From NCBI RefSeq assembly GCF_000758305.1, contig NZ_CP009458.1, positions 3,720,001 to 3,784,000 on the forward strand: DNA of 64,000 nt, read 5' to 3'. Under the pieces are notes generated by a model. The model saw only the letters and a program-made list of their open reading frames with translations, did not search any database and had not been told where the DNA came from. The translations under genes were made by a program, and so were the position numbers. This document shows positions 43,846 through 52,866 of the stretch, in pieces. The stretch comes from Cedecea neteri. Its GTDB lineage: Bacteria > Pseudomonadota > Gammaproteobacteria > Enterobacterales > Enterobacteriaceae. The first letter of the stretch is position 1, and each line of letters begins with the position of its first letter.

Positions 43846-44778
43846 ATGCCTGATATAACAATTGTTGTGGATTGCAGCGATGCGGATTTCGCCCATGAGA
43901 TTTGTGTTGCTCTGCGGCAGTTTCCTGATGTAGATGCGGTATTGCCTGACAATCAGGCCGCCGCTGAAGCAAGCTATGCCTGTTGTTGGTATCCGCACCC
44001 GCAGCTGTTGACTCGCTCGCCAAAACTGAGGTTAATTCAGGCCGCTTCAGCTGGCGTTGACCACCTTCCCTCCCCGGTGTTCACCAGCGAGATCCCACTC
44101 TGCCGGGTAGTGGATGACAGTTTTCGTCACGGTATGTTCGAGTACGCGCTGTGGGGCATATTATGGTTCCAGCGCTATTTCGATCGCGCTGTAGCTCATC
44201 AGCGCTTGCAGATATGGAAATGCTACCCGCAGCGTACCGCCGCCGATTACCACATCGGTATCATGGGGCTGGGGGAAATCGGGGGATACATTGCCAGTCA
44301 ACTGGTGGCGCTGGGTTACCGGGTATCTGGCTGGTCGCGCAATGAAAAACAGCTAAGAGGCGTTGATGGCTATCACGGGCAGCATCAGCTTGAGCCTTTT
44401 CTGAACTCGCTTGATGTGTTGGTCAATGTTCTGCCGCTCACTGAACAAACGTGCGGTATCCTGGCGGAGCCGCTGTTCAATCAGCTCCCGAGGGGAGCCG
44501 CGGTGATCAACTGTGGCAGAGGTGAACATATGGTCAGTGGCGACCTGCTATCTGCCCTCAACAGCGGTCATCTTTCTGGCGCCGTGCTCGATGTATTTCC
44601 GCAAGAGCCGCTGCCGCAGGGCGACCTATTGTGGGCGCACCCGCAGGTGGTGATCACCCCACATATGGCCTCCTCAGCCTCTGTCGATATTATCGCTCGC
44701 CAGTTACTTGAAAATATTCAGCGCCAGAACCAGGGATTACCGCTGCACAGAGCAGTCAATAAGCAGACGGGGTATTAG
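43846..44778 (+). CDS. GhrA-like D-2-hydroxyacid dehydrogenase
   Basis: A 310-residue NAD(P)-dependent dehydrogenase: nucleotide motif GIMGLGEIGGYIASQL (about 142-157), catalytic Arg in NCGRGEHM, Glu in PQEPLP, His in ITPHMASSAS. It most resembles the glyoxylate/hydroxypyruvate reductase A branch. The start at 43846 lies 4 bp after the aldolase stop; an open extension overlapping the aldolase was rejected. Last gene of the operon, convergent with umuC. Confidence 0.87.
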   Translation: MPDITIVVDCSDADFAHEICVALRQFPDVDAVLPDNQAAAEASYACCWYPHPQLLTRSPKLRLIQAASAGVDHLPSPVFTSEIPLCRVVDDSFRHGMFEYALWGILWFQRYFDRAVAHQRLQIWKCYPQRTAADYHIGIMGLGEIGGYIASQLVALGYRVSGWSRNEKQLRGVDGYHGQHQLEPFLNSLDVLVNVLPLTEQTCGILAEPLFNQLPRGAAVINCGRGEHMVSGDLLSALNSGHLSGAVLDVFPQEPLPQGDLLWAHPQVVITPHMASSASVDIIARQLLENIQRQNQGLPLHRAVNKQTGY

Positions 44779-44798
44779 CTTCATCAACATCCTAAAGA

Positions 44799-46070
44799 TC
44801 AGCAAACCCACGCCTGCGGCAGATCGGCATAGCGCGTGGTATAGCGCGGCGACAGCATTTCGCGCTTCATCGCCCACGGCTGCTGTATGCCCTGCCCGGC
44901 AAAATAGAGCGTGCCTTTGCCCTGCTTTTGATTCAGGAAGTCCAGCACGGTCATCAACTTTTCGCCGTTAGGGCGTGGAACATTGCTGTCGAACAAATCG
45001 AATTGCGCCACACCCTGACTAAAGAAATCGCCCAGCATGACGCCCGCTTTCTGGTAACGGTGCCCCGCCTGCCAGATAGCATCGAGGCTCTGCAATGCGG
45101 CCTGAATAATATCCCGGCTGTCCTGCGTGGGAATGAGCAGCGAAACGGACGAACAGTTCCCGTAATAAGGTTCATTCACGGCAAACGGGCTGCTTTTCAC
45201 AAAAGCAGAGATCACCCGGCAATATTGATGCTCAGCCCGCAGCTTTTCCGCCGCCCGGCTGGCATAACTGCCGATCGCCTGGCGCATATCCTCATACTCG
45301 GTAATGCGTTCCCCGAACGAACGGCTGCAGATTATTTCCTGTTTGGCGGCAGAGAACTCATCCATTTCAAGGCATGACTCGCCGCGCAATTCGCGCACCG
45401 TTCTTTCCAGCACCACGCTGAAATGCCGTCGAATAAAACGGATATCCGCGTCGGCAAGCTGTAAAACCGTTTTGATACCCATGGCGTCGAGTTTTTTCGA
45501 CAGTCGCCGCCCCACGCCCCAGACTTCACCCACGGGCAGCTGTGCCATAAGCCAGCGCTGGTGCTTCGGGCGGGATAAATCAACCACACCACCGGTTCGC
45601 TCCTGCCACGTTTTTGCCGCAAGATTTGCCAGTTTAGCCAGCGTTTTTGTTGGTGCGATGCCCACGCCCACCGTCAGGCGGGTGCGCTGGCGAATGGTTG
45701 CACGGATCGTCTGGCCAAAGGCCTTCAGGTTGTAGCAATTACTCACGCCCGTTAAGTCACAAAATGCTTCGTCAATGGAGTAAATCTCGACCCTCGGCAG
45801 CAGCTCTTCAAGCACGCCCATCACCCGCTCGCTCATGTCGGCATACAGCTCGTAGTTGCTGCTAAACGTCAGCACGCCGTGCCGCCTGAGCGCCTCTTTC
45901 TGTTTAAAGAAAGGTTCCCCCATTTTGACAAAGGACCGGGCTTCCGCAGAGCGGGCGATGACGCAGCCATCGTTATTGGATAAGACCACCACCGGCTTTC
46001 CGGCTAAATCCGGGCGGAATGCCGTTTCGCAGGAGGCGTAGAAGCTGTTGACGTCCACCAGCGCAAACAT
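44799..46070 (-). CDS. umuC: DNA polymerase V catalytic subunit UmuC
   Basis: A 423-residue Y-family polymerase performing translesion synthesis. Motifs: FALVDVNSFYASCETAFRP with the first catalytic Asp, YSIDEAFCDL with the Asp-Glu pair, and VGVGIAPTKTLAKLANLAAK. Full length compared with E. coli (422). It starts 2 bp after umuD. Confidence 0.96.
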   Translation of the reverse strand: MFALVDVNSFYASCETAFRPDLAGKPVVVLSNNDGCVIARSAEARSFVKMGEPFFKQKEALRRHGVLTFSSNYELYADMSERVMGVLEELLPRVEIYSIDEAFCDLTGVSNCYNLKAFGQTIRATIRQRTRLTVGVGIAPTKTLAKLANLAAKTWQERTGGVVDLSRPKHQRWLMAQLPVGEVWGVGRRLSKKLDAMGIKTVLQLADADIRFIRRHFSVVLERTVRELRGESCLEMDEFSAAKQEIICSRSFGERITEYEDMRQAIGSYASRAAEKLRAEHQYCRVISAFVKSSPFAVNEPYYGNCSSVSLLIPTQDSRDIIQAALQSLDAIWQAGHRYQKAGVMLGDFFSQGVAQFDLFDSNVPRPNGEKLMTVLDFLNQKQGKGTLYFAGQGIQQPWAMKREMLSPRYTTRYADLPQAWVC

Positions 46071-46072
46071 GC

Positions 46073-46492
46073 TTAGCCCGCCGCTTTGATGATAAAAGTG
46101 ACGATGCCGAAAATATCGAGTTCGGCTTCATCGGTGACGGGAATCGGTGCCCAGGCGCTATTCATCGGCAGTAGCATCACCGTGGGGCGAAGCTGCAGGC
46201 GCTTCACGGTGAACGCCCCGTCAATCGCCGCAATGACTATATCGCCCTGTGACGCCGTTCTTGAGCTGTCCACAATCAGCAAGTCCCCTTCGCCAATTCC
46301 CCCTTCCACCATCGAATCCCCCGCCGCCTTTACGAAATAGGTCGCACCGGGATTGCGCACCAGCAGCTTATTGAGATCGATACGTTGCTCAACATAGTCC
46401 TGAGCCGGTGACGGAAACCCGCACTGCACCAGGTCAGCAAAGAGAGGAAAGGAAGCGTCAGGGCAACAGGCCGCAGGTTTGAGAAGGTTCAT
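46073..46492 (-). CDS. umuD: UmuD, self-cleaving DNA polymerase V subunit
   Basis: A 139-residue LexA-like serine peptidase, same length as E. coli UmuD. Cleavage site Cys24-Gly25 (LVQCGFPSP), catalytic Ser60 (GDSMVEGG) and Lys97 (FTVKRL) are all at the canonical numbers. The upstream open extension of 45 codons was rejected because it crosses the LexA box. RecA-stimulated cleavage yields UmuD', which joins UmuC. Confidence 0.97.
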   Translation of the reverse strand: MNLLKPAACCPDASFPLFADLVQCGFPSPAQDYVEQRIDLNKLLVRNPGATYFVKAAGDSMVEGGIGEGDLLIVDSSRTASQGDIVIAAIDGAFTVKRLQLRPTVMLLPMNSAWAPIPVTDEAELDIFGIVTFIIKAAG

Positions 46493-46511
46493 GATACCGC
46501 CAATACAAATA

Positions 46512-46527
46512 CTGTTTATATATACAG
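46512..46527. promoter_or_regulatory. LexA (SOS) box of umuDC
   Basis: CTGT-TTATATAT-ACAG, an exact consensus match, 20 bp before the umuD start. Confidence 0.95.
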
Positions 46528-46703
46528 TATCAGGTAAAAAAGACACTTCAAGTAAGAAAACACGTACTTTTGCTAAGCCCTTCGTTTTGCGAGTGAAAAA
46601 ATTCGAGCACGCTGGCAGAAACCACAAAAGCCTTCAGGTGTAATGAGCATGGGCATAATGATATGGTCAGTTGCAAGCCCGGTACCCAACAAAAGGACGC
46701 GTG

Positions 46704-48740
46704 ATGACACAGCCAGTGATTCAGGATTTGCTTAGCCAGCTCGAAACCCCGGAAGATGCCGCGGCGCTAAGCTGGGTGGAAAAACAAAATAAGCGCACCA
46801 CGGACAGGTTTGCCACGGGAGAGCGCTTCCAGCAAATGCGGGGCGCGATCCTGCAGTCGCTGGACGATAAAACCAATATTCCCTGGGGGAGCCATTACCG
46901 CAACGCGGTGTATAACTTCTGGCAGGATGACGAACACCCTCGCGGTATATGGCGCCGGACTTCTGAAAGCTCTTACTTTACCGCGACACCAGAATGGGAA
47001 ACGGTGCTGGATGTCGATCGTCTGAATGAAGAGGAAGGCGCAAACTGGAGCTACCATGGCGCCGATCTCCTCCACCCGGACTATTCCCGGGCGCTGATCT
47101 TTTTATCCAGCGGCGGCGATGCCTGTGAAATTCGTGAATTCGATCTGGTAAATAAAAAGTTTATCCCCGAGGGCTTCTTCCTGCCGGAAAGCAAAAGTTC
47201 GGTCAGTTGGCTGAATGAAAACACGCTGCTGCTGGCGCTCGATGCAGGAGAGGACACGCTCACGACGTCCGGCTATCCACGCAGTGTCTATCGCTGGGCT
47301 CGGGGCTCATCGCCGCAGGATGCGCCGCTCATCTACGCCGGTGAAGCGACGGACATGGCCGTTTCAGCCTGGCATGATGACACCCCCGGTTTTGAGCGGG
47401 ATCTGGTGCACTGCAGCAAAGACTTTTACCATGGGCAAACCTGGCTTTTGACCGGCCAGAACACCCTGACGCTTATCGCCATCCCCGAAGATGCCTCCTG
47501 CGGATTTTTCAAAGACTGGCTGCTGGTCACACTGACTTCCGACTGGACAATCGCTGAGACGACCTGGCCTGCAGGTGCCCTGCTGGCGATTGATTTGGCT
47601 GATTTTCAGCGGGGCGAGCGCAATTTCATTGCACTCTTCACACCCAACTCGCGCACGACGCTGCAAGGCTACAGTTCAACCCGCGACTACCTCCTGCTTA
47701 ACCTGAGCCAGGATGCCGTTGAAAAGGTCGAATTTATAAAAATCGATAACGGCCAGCGGCACTGCATAAAAACGCTTGAGCTGCCTGATTTCACCAACGT
47801 TTCCGCCGGCGGTATCGACGATGAAAGTAACCGCTACCGGCTGGTCAGCCACGGATTTCTGCAGCCACACAGCCTCAGCTATGGCGATCTGGACAATGAC
47901 ACGCTCAGCCTCGTGAAACAGGATCCGACCTGCTTTGACGCCGGAGAGTTTAGCGTGACCCAGCACTTTGCCCTTTCGCTGGACGGAACCCGCGTCCCCT
48001 ACTTCCAGGTGGCCGCCAAAGCGCTGGCGCTGTCCGGTGAGAATCCGACGCTGCTGTATGGTTACGGTGGATTTGAAGTTTCTTTAACACCTCATTACCT
48101 GGACTCAAAAGGCGTGACATGGCTGCAAAACGGCGGGGTTTACGTCGTCGCGAATATTCGGGGCGGCGGTGAATATGGCCCCGGCTGGCACCAGGCTGCG
48201 CTCAAACAGCATCGTCATCGCGCCTGGGAAGATTTTACCGCTGTGGCAAGCGACCTGGAGGCGCGGAAAGTCACCTGTGCCGCAAAACTTGCCGCGCAGG
48301 GCGGGAGCAACGGCGGCCTGCTGATTGGCAATATGCTCACCGATTACCCGGAGTTATTTGGCGCGCTGGTGTGTGAAGTCCCGCTGCTGGATATGCTGAA
48401 CTATCACCGCTGGCTCGCGGGGGCATCCTGGATTGCCGAGTATGGCGACCCGGACATTGCCGAAGAGCGAGAGTGGCTGCGGCGTTATTCTCCTTTCGAC
48501 AAAGTGTCCGCTGACGTAGATTATCCACCCACGCTATTCACCACCGGCACCCAGGATGACAGGGTTAGTCCGGCTCATGCCCGCCGAATGGTGGCACGGA
48601 TGCAGCAGCAAGGGCACGAGAACGTCTGGCTGTATGAGGAAACGGACGCCGGCCACGGCAGCGCGCCGGAAAATAGCCAGACGGCGTCCCATCAGGCTAT
48701 GATCGAAGAGTTCCTCTGGCAGATGCTGACCGGGAAATAA
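46704..48740 (+). CDS. Prolyl oligopeptidase family serine peptidase (S9A)
   Basis: A 678-residue cytoplasmic peptidase: an N-terminal beta-propeller (about 70-410) and a C-terminal hydrolase domain with Ser in AAQGGSNGGLLIGNM (about 535), Asp in TGTQDDRVSP and His in TDAGHGSAP. Family enzymes cleave short peptides after proline or basic residues. The ATG at 46704 has AAAAGGAC upstream. Single gene, divergent from umuD; whether the SOS box affects it is unclear. Confidence 0.92.
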   Translation: MTQPVIQDLLSQLETPEDAAALSWVEKQNKRTTDRFATGERFQQMRGAILQSLDDKTNIPWGSHYRNAVYNFWQDDEHPRGIWRRTSESSYFTATPEWETVLDVDRLNEEEGANWSYHGADLLHPDYSRALIFLSSGGDACEIREFDLVNKKFIPEGFFLPESKSSVSWLNENTLLLALDAGEDTLTTSGYPRSVYRWARGSSPQDAPLIYAGEATDMAVSAWHDDTPGFERDLVHCSKDFYHGQTWLLTGQNTLTLIAIPEDASCGFFKDWLLVTLTSDWTIAETTWPAGALLAIDLADFQRGERNFIALFTPNSRTTLQGYSSTRDYLLLNLSQDAVEKVEFIKIDNGQRHCIKTLELPDFTNVSAGGIDDESNRYRLVSHGFLQPHSLSYGDLDNDTLSLVKQDPTCFDAGEFSVTQHFALSLDGTRVPYFQVAAKALALSGENPTLLYGYGGFEVSLTPHYLDSKGVTWLQNGGVYVVANIRGGGEYGPGWHQAALKQHRHRAWEDFTAVASDLEARKVTCAAKLAAQGGSNGGLLIGNMLTDYPELFGALVCEVPLLDMLNYHRWLAGASWIAEYGDPDIAEEREWLRRYSPFDKVSADVDYPPTLFTTGTQDDRVSPAHARRMVARMQQQGHENVWLYEETDAGHGSAPENSQTASHQAMIEEFLWQMLTGK

Positions 48741-48871
48741 ACGTGGGCGGTGCGTCAAAGGCGCGCCGCTTCGTCATTAGCGAATCTAATGCAACAGCAT
48801 ATTTTTTAATTTTTATTTATCGCTCAAAGGCTATTTAATTCGTCCTCAATCAATGAAAAGGAGACCGATAA

Positions 48872-49270
48872 ATGGCTGGCGAGAATAACCTGGCAATCCT
48901 GCTGAGCAATGCTGCCCCGGAGCTTAACCCAGGGAAATATGTTTTTTGCACTTTACCCGCGCCTTCAGCGGAATTAAAAGATGCCGCGATTGTGACCGTC
49001 CGCGAGGTTGAAGGCGTCACGCTGGTTTTGCCGCAGGATCTGGCGGATAAACATGCCGTTAACTACGATTACGTCGCCAGCTGGATCACCCTGAAGATTC
49101 ACTCATCCCTCGCCGCCGTAGGCCTTACCGCCGCATTTTCACGCGCGCTGGCGAAAAAAGGCATCAGCTGTAACGTGGTGGCTGGGTATTATCACGACCA
49201 TATTTTCGTGGCGCATACAGATACCGAATCAGCCATGTCGGCCTTGTCATCTTTGGCATCCGAGGCATAA
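48872..49270 (+). CDS. ACT-domain protein
   Basis: A 132-residue protein made of two small ACT-like units (about 5-60 and 65-130), the second reading WITLKIHSSLAAVGLTAAFS and SCNVVAGYYHDHIFVAHTD. ACT domains bind amino acids; stand-alone forms usually sense them. AAAGGAG ribosome site. Role unknown. Confidence 0.8.
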   Translation: MAGENNLAILLSNAAPELNPGKYVFCTLPAPSAELKDAAIVTVREVEGVTLVLPQDLADKHAVNYDYVASWITLKIHSSLAAVGLTAAFSRALAKKGISCNVVAGYYHDHIFVAHTDTESAMSALSSLASEA

Positions 49271-49283
49271 GCGGAGAAATAAG

Positions 49284-49307
49284 CAGGGGAAGCTTTTGCC
49301 TCCCCTG
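49284..49307. terminator. Convergent terminator
   Basis: Stem CAGGGGA / TCCCCTG with a 10-base loop, lying between the ACT-protein stop and the convergent hydrolase stop. Confidence 0.65.
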
Positions 49308-49319
49308 ATAACAGCGCTA

Positions 49320-50156
49320 TCAACTGCGGATAAATTTCAGGATGTCCGCATTGATGGTATCGGCATGCGTGGTATGCATCCCGTGCGGATAGCCGGGGTA
49401 GATGTGCAGCGTGCTGTTGCTGAGCAGTTTATCCTGCAGAATAGCCGCATTTTTGTACGGTACAACCTGGTCGTCATCACCCTGCAGAACCAACACCGGC
49501 ACGGTGATGGCTTTCAGATCCTCGGTCTGGTCGGTTTCTGAAAACGCTTTGATCCCCTCATAGTGCGCTTTCGCGCTGCCGGCCATGCCCTGCCGCCACC
49601 AGTTCCGAATACTTCCTTCAGAAACCTCAGCGCCCTGGCGGTTAAAGCCATAGAACGGGCCAGAGGCAACATCAAGGTAAAACTGCGCGCGGTTTGCCGC
49701 CAGCGCCTTACGGAAGCCGTCAAACACCTCAAGCGGCGTCCCGCCCGGATTACTCGCCGTTTTCACCATTAATGGTGGAACGGCACTGATTAAAACAGCT
49801 TTCGCAACGCGCCCCTGAGGCTGGCCGTATTGGGCGACATAGCGGGCCACCTGTCCGCCGCCGGTTGAGTGGCCAACGTGCACGGCATTTTTCAGATCCA
49901 GATGTTCCACCACCGCCGAGGCATCCGCCGCATAATGATCCATATCGTGCCCGTCGCTGACCTGGTCAGACCGGCCATGTCCGCGTCTGTCGAACGCGAT
50001 AACCCGGAAGCCTTCGCCTAAGAAAAACAACATCTGGTTATCCCAGTCATCGGCGCTGAGCGGCCAACCGTGATGAAAAACAATCGGTTGAGCCGTTTTC
50101 GGCCCCCAGTCTTTATAAAAGATATTGACGCCATCTTTCGTCTTTACGAATGTCAT
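49320..50156 (-). CDS. Alpha/beta hydrolase of the non-haem chloroperoxidase-like group
   Basis: A 278-residue hydrolase with the group's blocks: FHHGWPLSADDWDNQM, FDRRGHGRSDQ, nucleophile GHSTGGGQVARY (about 98), Asp in LQGDDDQVVP, His in YPGYPHGMHTTH. Such proteins are esterases with cofactor-free perhydrolase activity. The ATG at 50156 follows AAGGAG by eight bases; the GTG three codons earlier is too close to the site. Confidence 0.88.
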   Translation of the reverse strand: MTFVKTKDGVNIFYKDWGPKTAQPIVFHHGWPLSADDWDNQMLFFLGEGFRVIAFDRRGHGRSDQVSDGHDMDHYAADASAVVEHLDLKNAVHVGHSTGGGQVARYVAQYGQPQGRVAKAVLISAVPPLMVKTASNPGGTPLEVFDGFRKALAANRAQFYLDVASGPFYGFNRQGAEVSEGSIRNWWRQGMAGSAKAHYEGIKAFSETDQTEDLKAITVPVLVLQGDDDQVVPYKNAAILQDKLLSNSTLHIYPGYPHGMHTTHADTINADILKFIRS

Positions 50157-50316
50157 AAACCTCACTCCTTGCTGCTATGAATTACGTTTAACCTGATAAA
50201 GCATAGCCGATAGACGTGGCATGACCGTAAATCCTGCTGGCATTCGCCGCCGCAATCCGTACCATACACGCCAGCATGACACGCTGTGCGTGTTGGATTC
50301 AGAGCCCGAGACTTTC

Positions 50317-51237
50317 ATGACCACTCAAAAAGAACAGTACAACCTGAACAAGTTACAGAAACGCCTGCGTCGCAACGTGGGTGAAGCGATTGCCGATTAC
50401 AACATGATTGAAGACGGCGACCGCATTATGGTTTGCCTTTCCGGCGGCAAAGACAGCTACACGATGCTGGAAATTCTGCTTAACCTGCAGAAAAGCGCGC
50501 CAATCAGCTTTAGCCTCGTGGCGGTAAACCTCGACCAGAAACAACCGGGGTTCCCTGAGCATGTGCTGCCGGCTTATCTGGACAGCATCGGCGTTGAATA
50601 CAAGATTGTGGAAGAGAACACCTACGGCATCGTGAAAGAGAAGATCCCGGAAGGCAAAACCACCTGCTCTCTGTGTTCCCGCCTGCGCCGCGGCATTCTT
50701 TACCGCACCGCCACCGAGCTGGGCTGTACCAAAATCGCGCTGGGCCACCACCGCGACGATATTCTGCAAACGCTGTTCCTGAATATGTTCTACGGCGGCA
50801 AGATGAAGGGCATGCCACCAAAGCTGATGAGCGACGACGGCAAACATATTGTTATCCGCCCGCTGGCCTACTGCCGCGAGAAAGACATTGAGCGTTTTGC
50901 CATCGCCCGCGAATATCCAATTATTCCATGCAACCTGTGTGGCTCGCAGCCAAACCTGCAGCGTCAGGTAATTGCCGACATGCTGCGCGACTGGGATAAA
51001 CGCTACCCGGGCCGCATTGAGACGATGTTCAGCGCGATGCAGAACGTGGTGCCGTCGCATCTCTGCGATACCGAGCTGTTTGACTTCGCGGGTATTACCC
51101 ACGGTTCAGAAGTGGTGAACGGCGGCGACCTGGCGTTCGATCGCGAAGAAATCCCTATGCAGCCCGTTGGCTGGCAGCCAGAAGAAGACAACGCTGATGC
51201 CCCGCTGCAGCGTCTGGATATCCTGGAAATTAAATAA
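50317..51237 (+). CDS. ttcA: tRNA 2-thiocytidine(32) synthetase TtcA
   Basis: A 306-residue enzyme that thiolates C32 of certain tRNAs, using an iron-sulphur cluster and ATP. PP-loop motif CLSGGKDSYTML (about 50), and the two CxxC pairs CSLC and CNLC. Nearly identical to E. coli TtcA over most of its length. The ATG at 50317 fits the conserved N-terminus; the upstream extension has no counterpart. Confidence 0.97.
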   Translation: MTTQKEQYNLNKLQKRLRRNVGEAIADYNMIEDGDRIMVCLSGGKDSYTMLEILLNLQKSAPISFSLVAVNLDQKQPGFPEHVLPAYLDSIGVEYKIVEENTYGIVKEKIPEGKTTCSLCSRLRRGILYRTATELGCTKIALGHHRDDILQTLFLNMFYGGKMKGMPPKLMSDDGKHIVIRPLAYCREKDIERFAIAREYPIIPCNLCGSQPNLQRQVIADMLRDWDKRYPGRIETMFSAMQNVVPSHLCDTELFDFAGITHGSEVVNGGDLAFDREEIPMQPVGWQPEEDNADAPLQRLDILEIK

Positions 51238-51243
51238 TCTTCA

Positions 51244-51267
51244 TTCCCTCTCCGCCCGGAGAGGGAA
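51244..51267 (+). terminator. Hairpin after ttcA, half of the repeat family
   Basis: TTCCCTCTCC / GGAGAGGGAA with a GCCC loop, 6 bp after the ttcA stop. The sequence matches the inner half of the window's repeat element, so a repeat fragment may serve as the 3' hairpin for both ttcA and the convergent small gene. Confidence 0.65.
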
Positions 51268-51271
51268 AGCT

Positions 51272-51424
51272 TCAATGATGTGTTGGTGGGTCGATTATCG
51301 GCCTTGGATCCGGGTCGGTCGGCGGATCGGGTATCGGCTGTGGTCTGGGGATCGGGTCTGGTACCGGCACGGGTTCGGTGGGGAAAGCCGGGTCGCTCAT
51401 CATCAGGCTGTTGCGATACAGCAT
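51272..51424 (-). CDS. ynaL: Small proline-rich protein, YnaL-like
   Basis: A 50-residue ORF with an AGGAG ribosome site six bases before its ATG. Its core EPVPVPDPIPRPQPIPDPP closely matches what I recall of E. coli YnaL, a small proline-rich protein of unknown function encoded in the same chromosomal neighbourhood. No membrane segment. The first in-frame ATG is 15 codons earlier but has no site. Convergent with ttcA. Confidence 0.6.
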   Translation of the reverse strand: MLYRNSLMMSDPAFPTEPVPVPDPIPRPQPIPDPPTDPDPRPIIDPPTHH

Positions 51425-51480
51425 CGTCATCTCCTGCGTGGGTGAATCGCCCTTTAAAGCATAGTCCACAAATTGCAGGC

Positions 51481-51507
51481 AAAAAAAAGCCGACTTTGAA
51501 AGCCGGC
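51481..51507 (-). terminator. Terminator on the zntB strand
   Basis: On the minus strand a GCCGGC / GUCGGC stem with an UUUCAAA loop is followed by eight T. It lies about 190 bp past the zntB stop and just before the small proline-rich gene's promoter region. The 190 bp between hold no convincing gene. Confidence 0.75.
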
Positions 51508-51698
51508 ATGGTATGAATCAATTGTGCTATGCAGTAATTCTAAAAAAAGGAAGTAAGACAATATGGAGCGCAACGCCCATCGCTTGACGTTGCATTCACC
51601 TGCGAGAGAGAGTTTGCCGCGGCAAGGCTTTCGGTTTCTTGATTTTGCTCAATAACGACGCCGTTTTTGCCCACAAACTCGTTCAAAACCTCGCAACT

Positions 51699-52682
51699 TT
51701 ACAGCCATTTACTGCGATGTAACCACCAGGCAACACCACCTATCATAACCACCAACATTATGCAGAACAGCGCGAAGCCGAAGGCCCAGCCGCCGCCGGG
51801 GATACCGCCGAGGTTGACACCGAACAGCCCGGTTAAAAACGTGCTGGGTAAAAAGACCATCGCCATCAGCGACATGGTGTAGGTTCTGCGGTTTAAAGAT
51901 TCCTGCATAACCTGGGAGATTTCATCGGTCATCACGCCGGTGCGGGCGATGCAGGCGTCGATTTCGTCCAGCCCCCTGCCCAGTCTGTCGGCAATGTCCT
52001 GCATACGTCGGCGTTGGTCATCGTTCATCCAGCTTAGCCGCTCGCTGGCAAGACGTGCATAGACGTCACGTTGCGGCGACATATAGCGACGCATGACAAT
52101 CAGCTGTTTACGCAACAGCGCTAAAGCCCCGCGAGGCGGCACCTGCTGGTCGAGCAGATTGTCTTCGAGATCGATGATTTTATCGTGCATTTGCTCAATA
52201 AATTCGCTGGCGTGGTCGGTGAGCGCATCGCAGGCATCCACCAGCCAGCTGCCGCAGTCGGTGGGGCCAGTGCCTTCATTCAGATCGTTCACCACATCAT
52301 CCAGCGCAAGAACCTGCCGCCTGCGGGTTGAGACAATCAGCCGTTCATCGATGTAAAGCCGCACGGCCACCAGTTGATCCGGGCGTTCATCGGTGTTGCC
52401 GTTAATACAACGCAGCGTGATTAGCGTGCCGTCACCTACGCGAGAAACGCGGGGGCGCATGCTTTCACCGGCTAACGCCTCCCTGACATAGTTCGGCAAC
52501 AGCGGCGTGTTGGCCAGCCAGTCAGCGCTGTCAGCGTTGGTGTAATTCAGGTGTAGCCAGCAGGGATGCTCGCTGTCGATAATTTCATTGCTGTCGAGGG
52601 GCTTCACGCCGCCCTTGCCGTCCAGTTGCCAGGCAAATACCGCGTCCGGCACGTGCAGCTCGCTGCCTTTAATTACATCCAC
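51699..52682 (-). CDS. zntB: Zinc transporter ZntB
   Basis: A 327-residue CorA-superfamily inner-membrane protein, same length as E. coli ZntB. A long cytoplasmic funnel precedes two C-terminal membrane helices (TYTMSLMAMVFLPSTFLTGL and GFALFCIMLVVMIGGVAWWL) with the GVN loop of this branch. Transports zinc. It is divergent from the diguanylate cyclase gene. Confidence 0.96.
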   Translation of the reverse strand: MDVIKGSELHVPDAVFAWQLDGKGGVKPLDSNEIIDSEHPCWLHLNYTNADSADWLANTPLLPNYVREALAGESMRPRVSRVGDGTLITLRCINGNTDERPDQLVAVRLYIDERLIVSTRRRQVLALDDVVNDLNEGTGPTDCGSWLVDACDALTDHASEFIEQMHDKIIDLEDNLLDQQVPPRGALALLRKQLIVMRRYMSPQRDVYARLASERLSWMNDDQRRRMQDIADRLGRGLDEIDACIARTGVMTDEISQVMQESLNRRTYTMSLMAMVFLPSTFLTGLFGVNLGGIPGGGWAFGFALFCIMLVVMIGGVAWWLHRSKWL

Positions 52683-52866
52683 TGCGCAATCCTCAAGCTG
52701 AGTCAGTTCTTTCTGTCAGTCTAGCCATCTCTGATACGAAGGCAACCGCTGGTTGGCGTGAAACAGTCTGAATTCGCTGGAGAAATCGCTTAATCATTAG
52801 ACAACCCAACGTCAGGGACTAAAGTTAAGCACATAGCGATATCGGCTCAGAGGGATAAGGATCAGC

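Noticed and set aside
46493..46627. Longer N-terminus for UmuD
   Set aside because: The extension would be encoded across the LexA box, and the start at 46492 puts Cys24-Gly25, Ser60 and Lys97 at canonical numbers.
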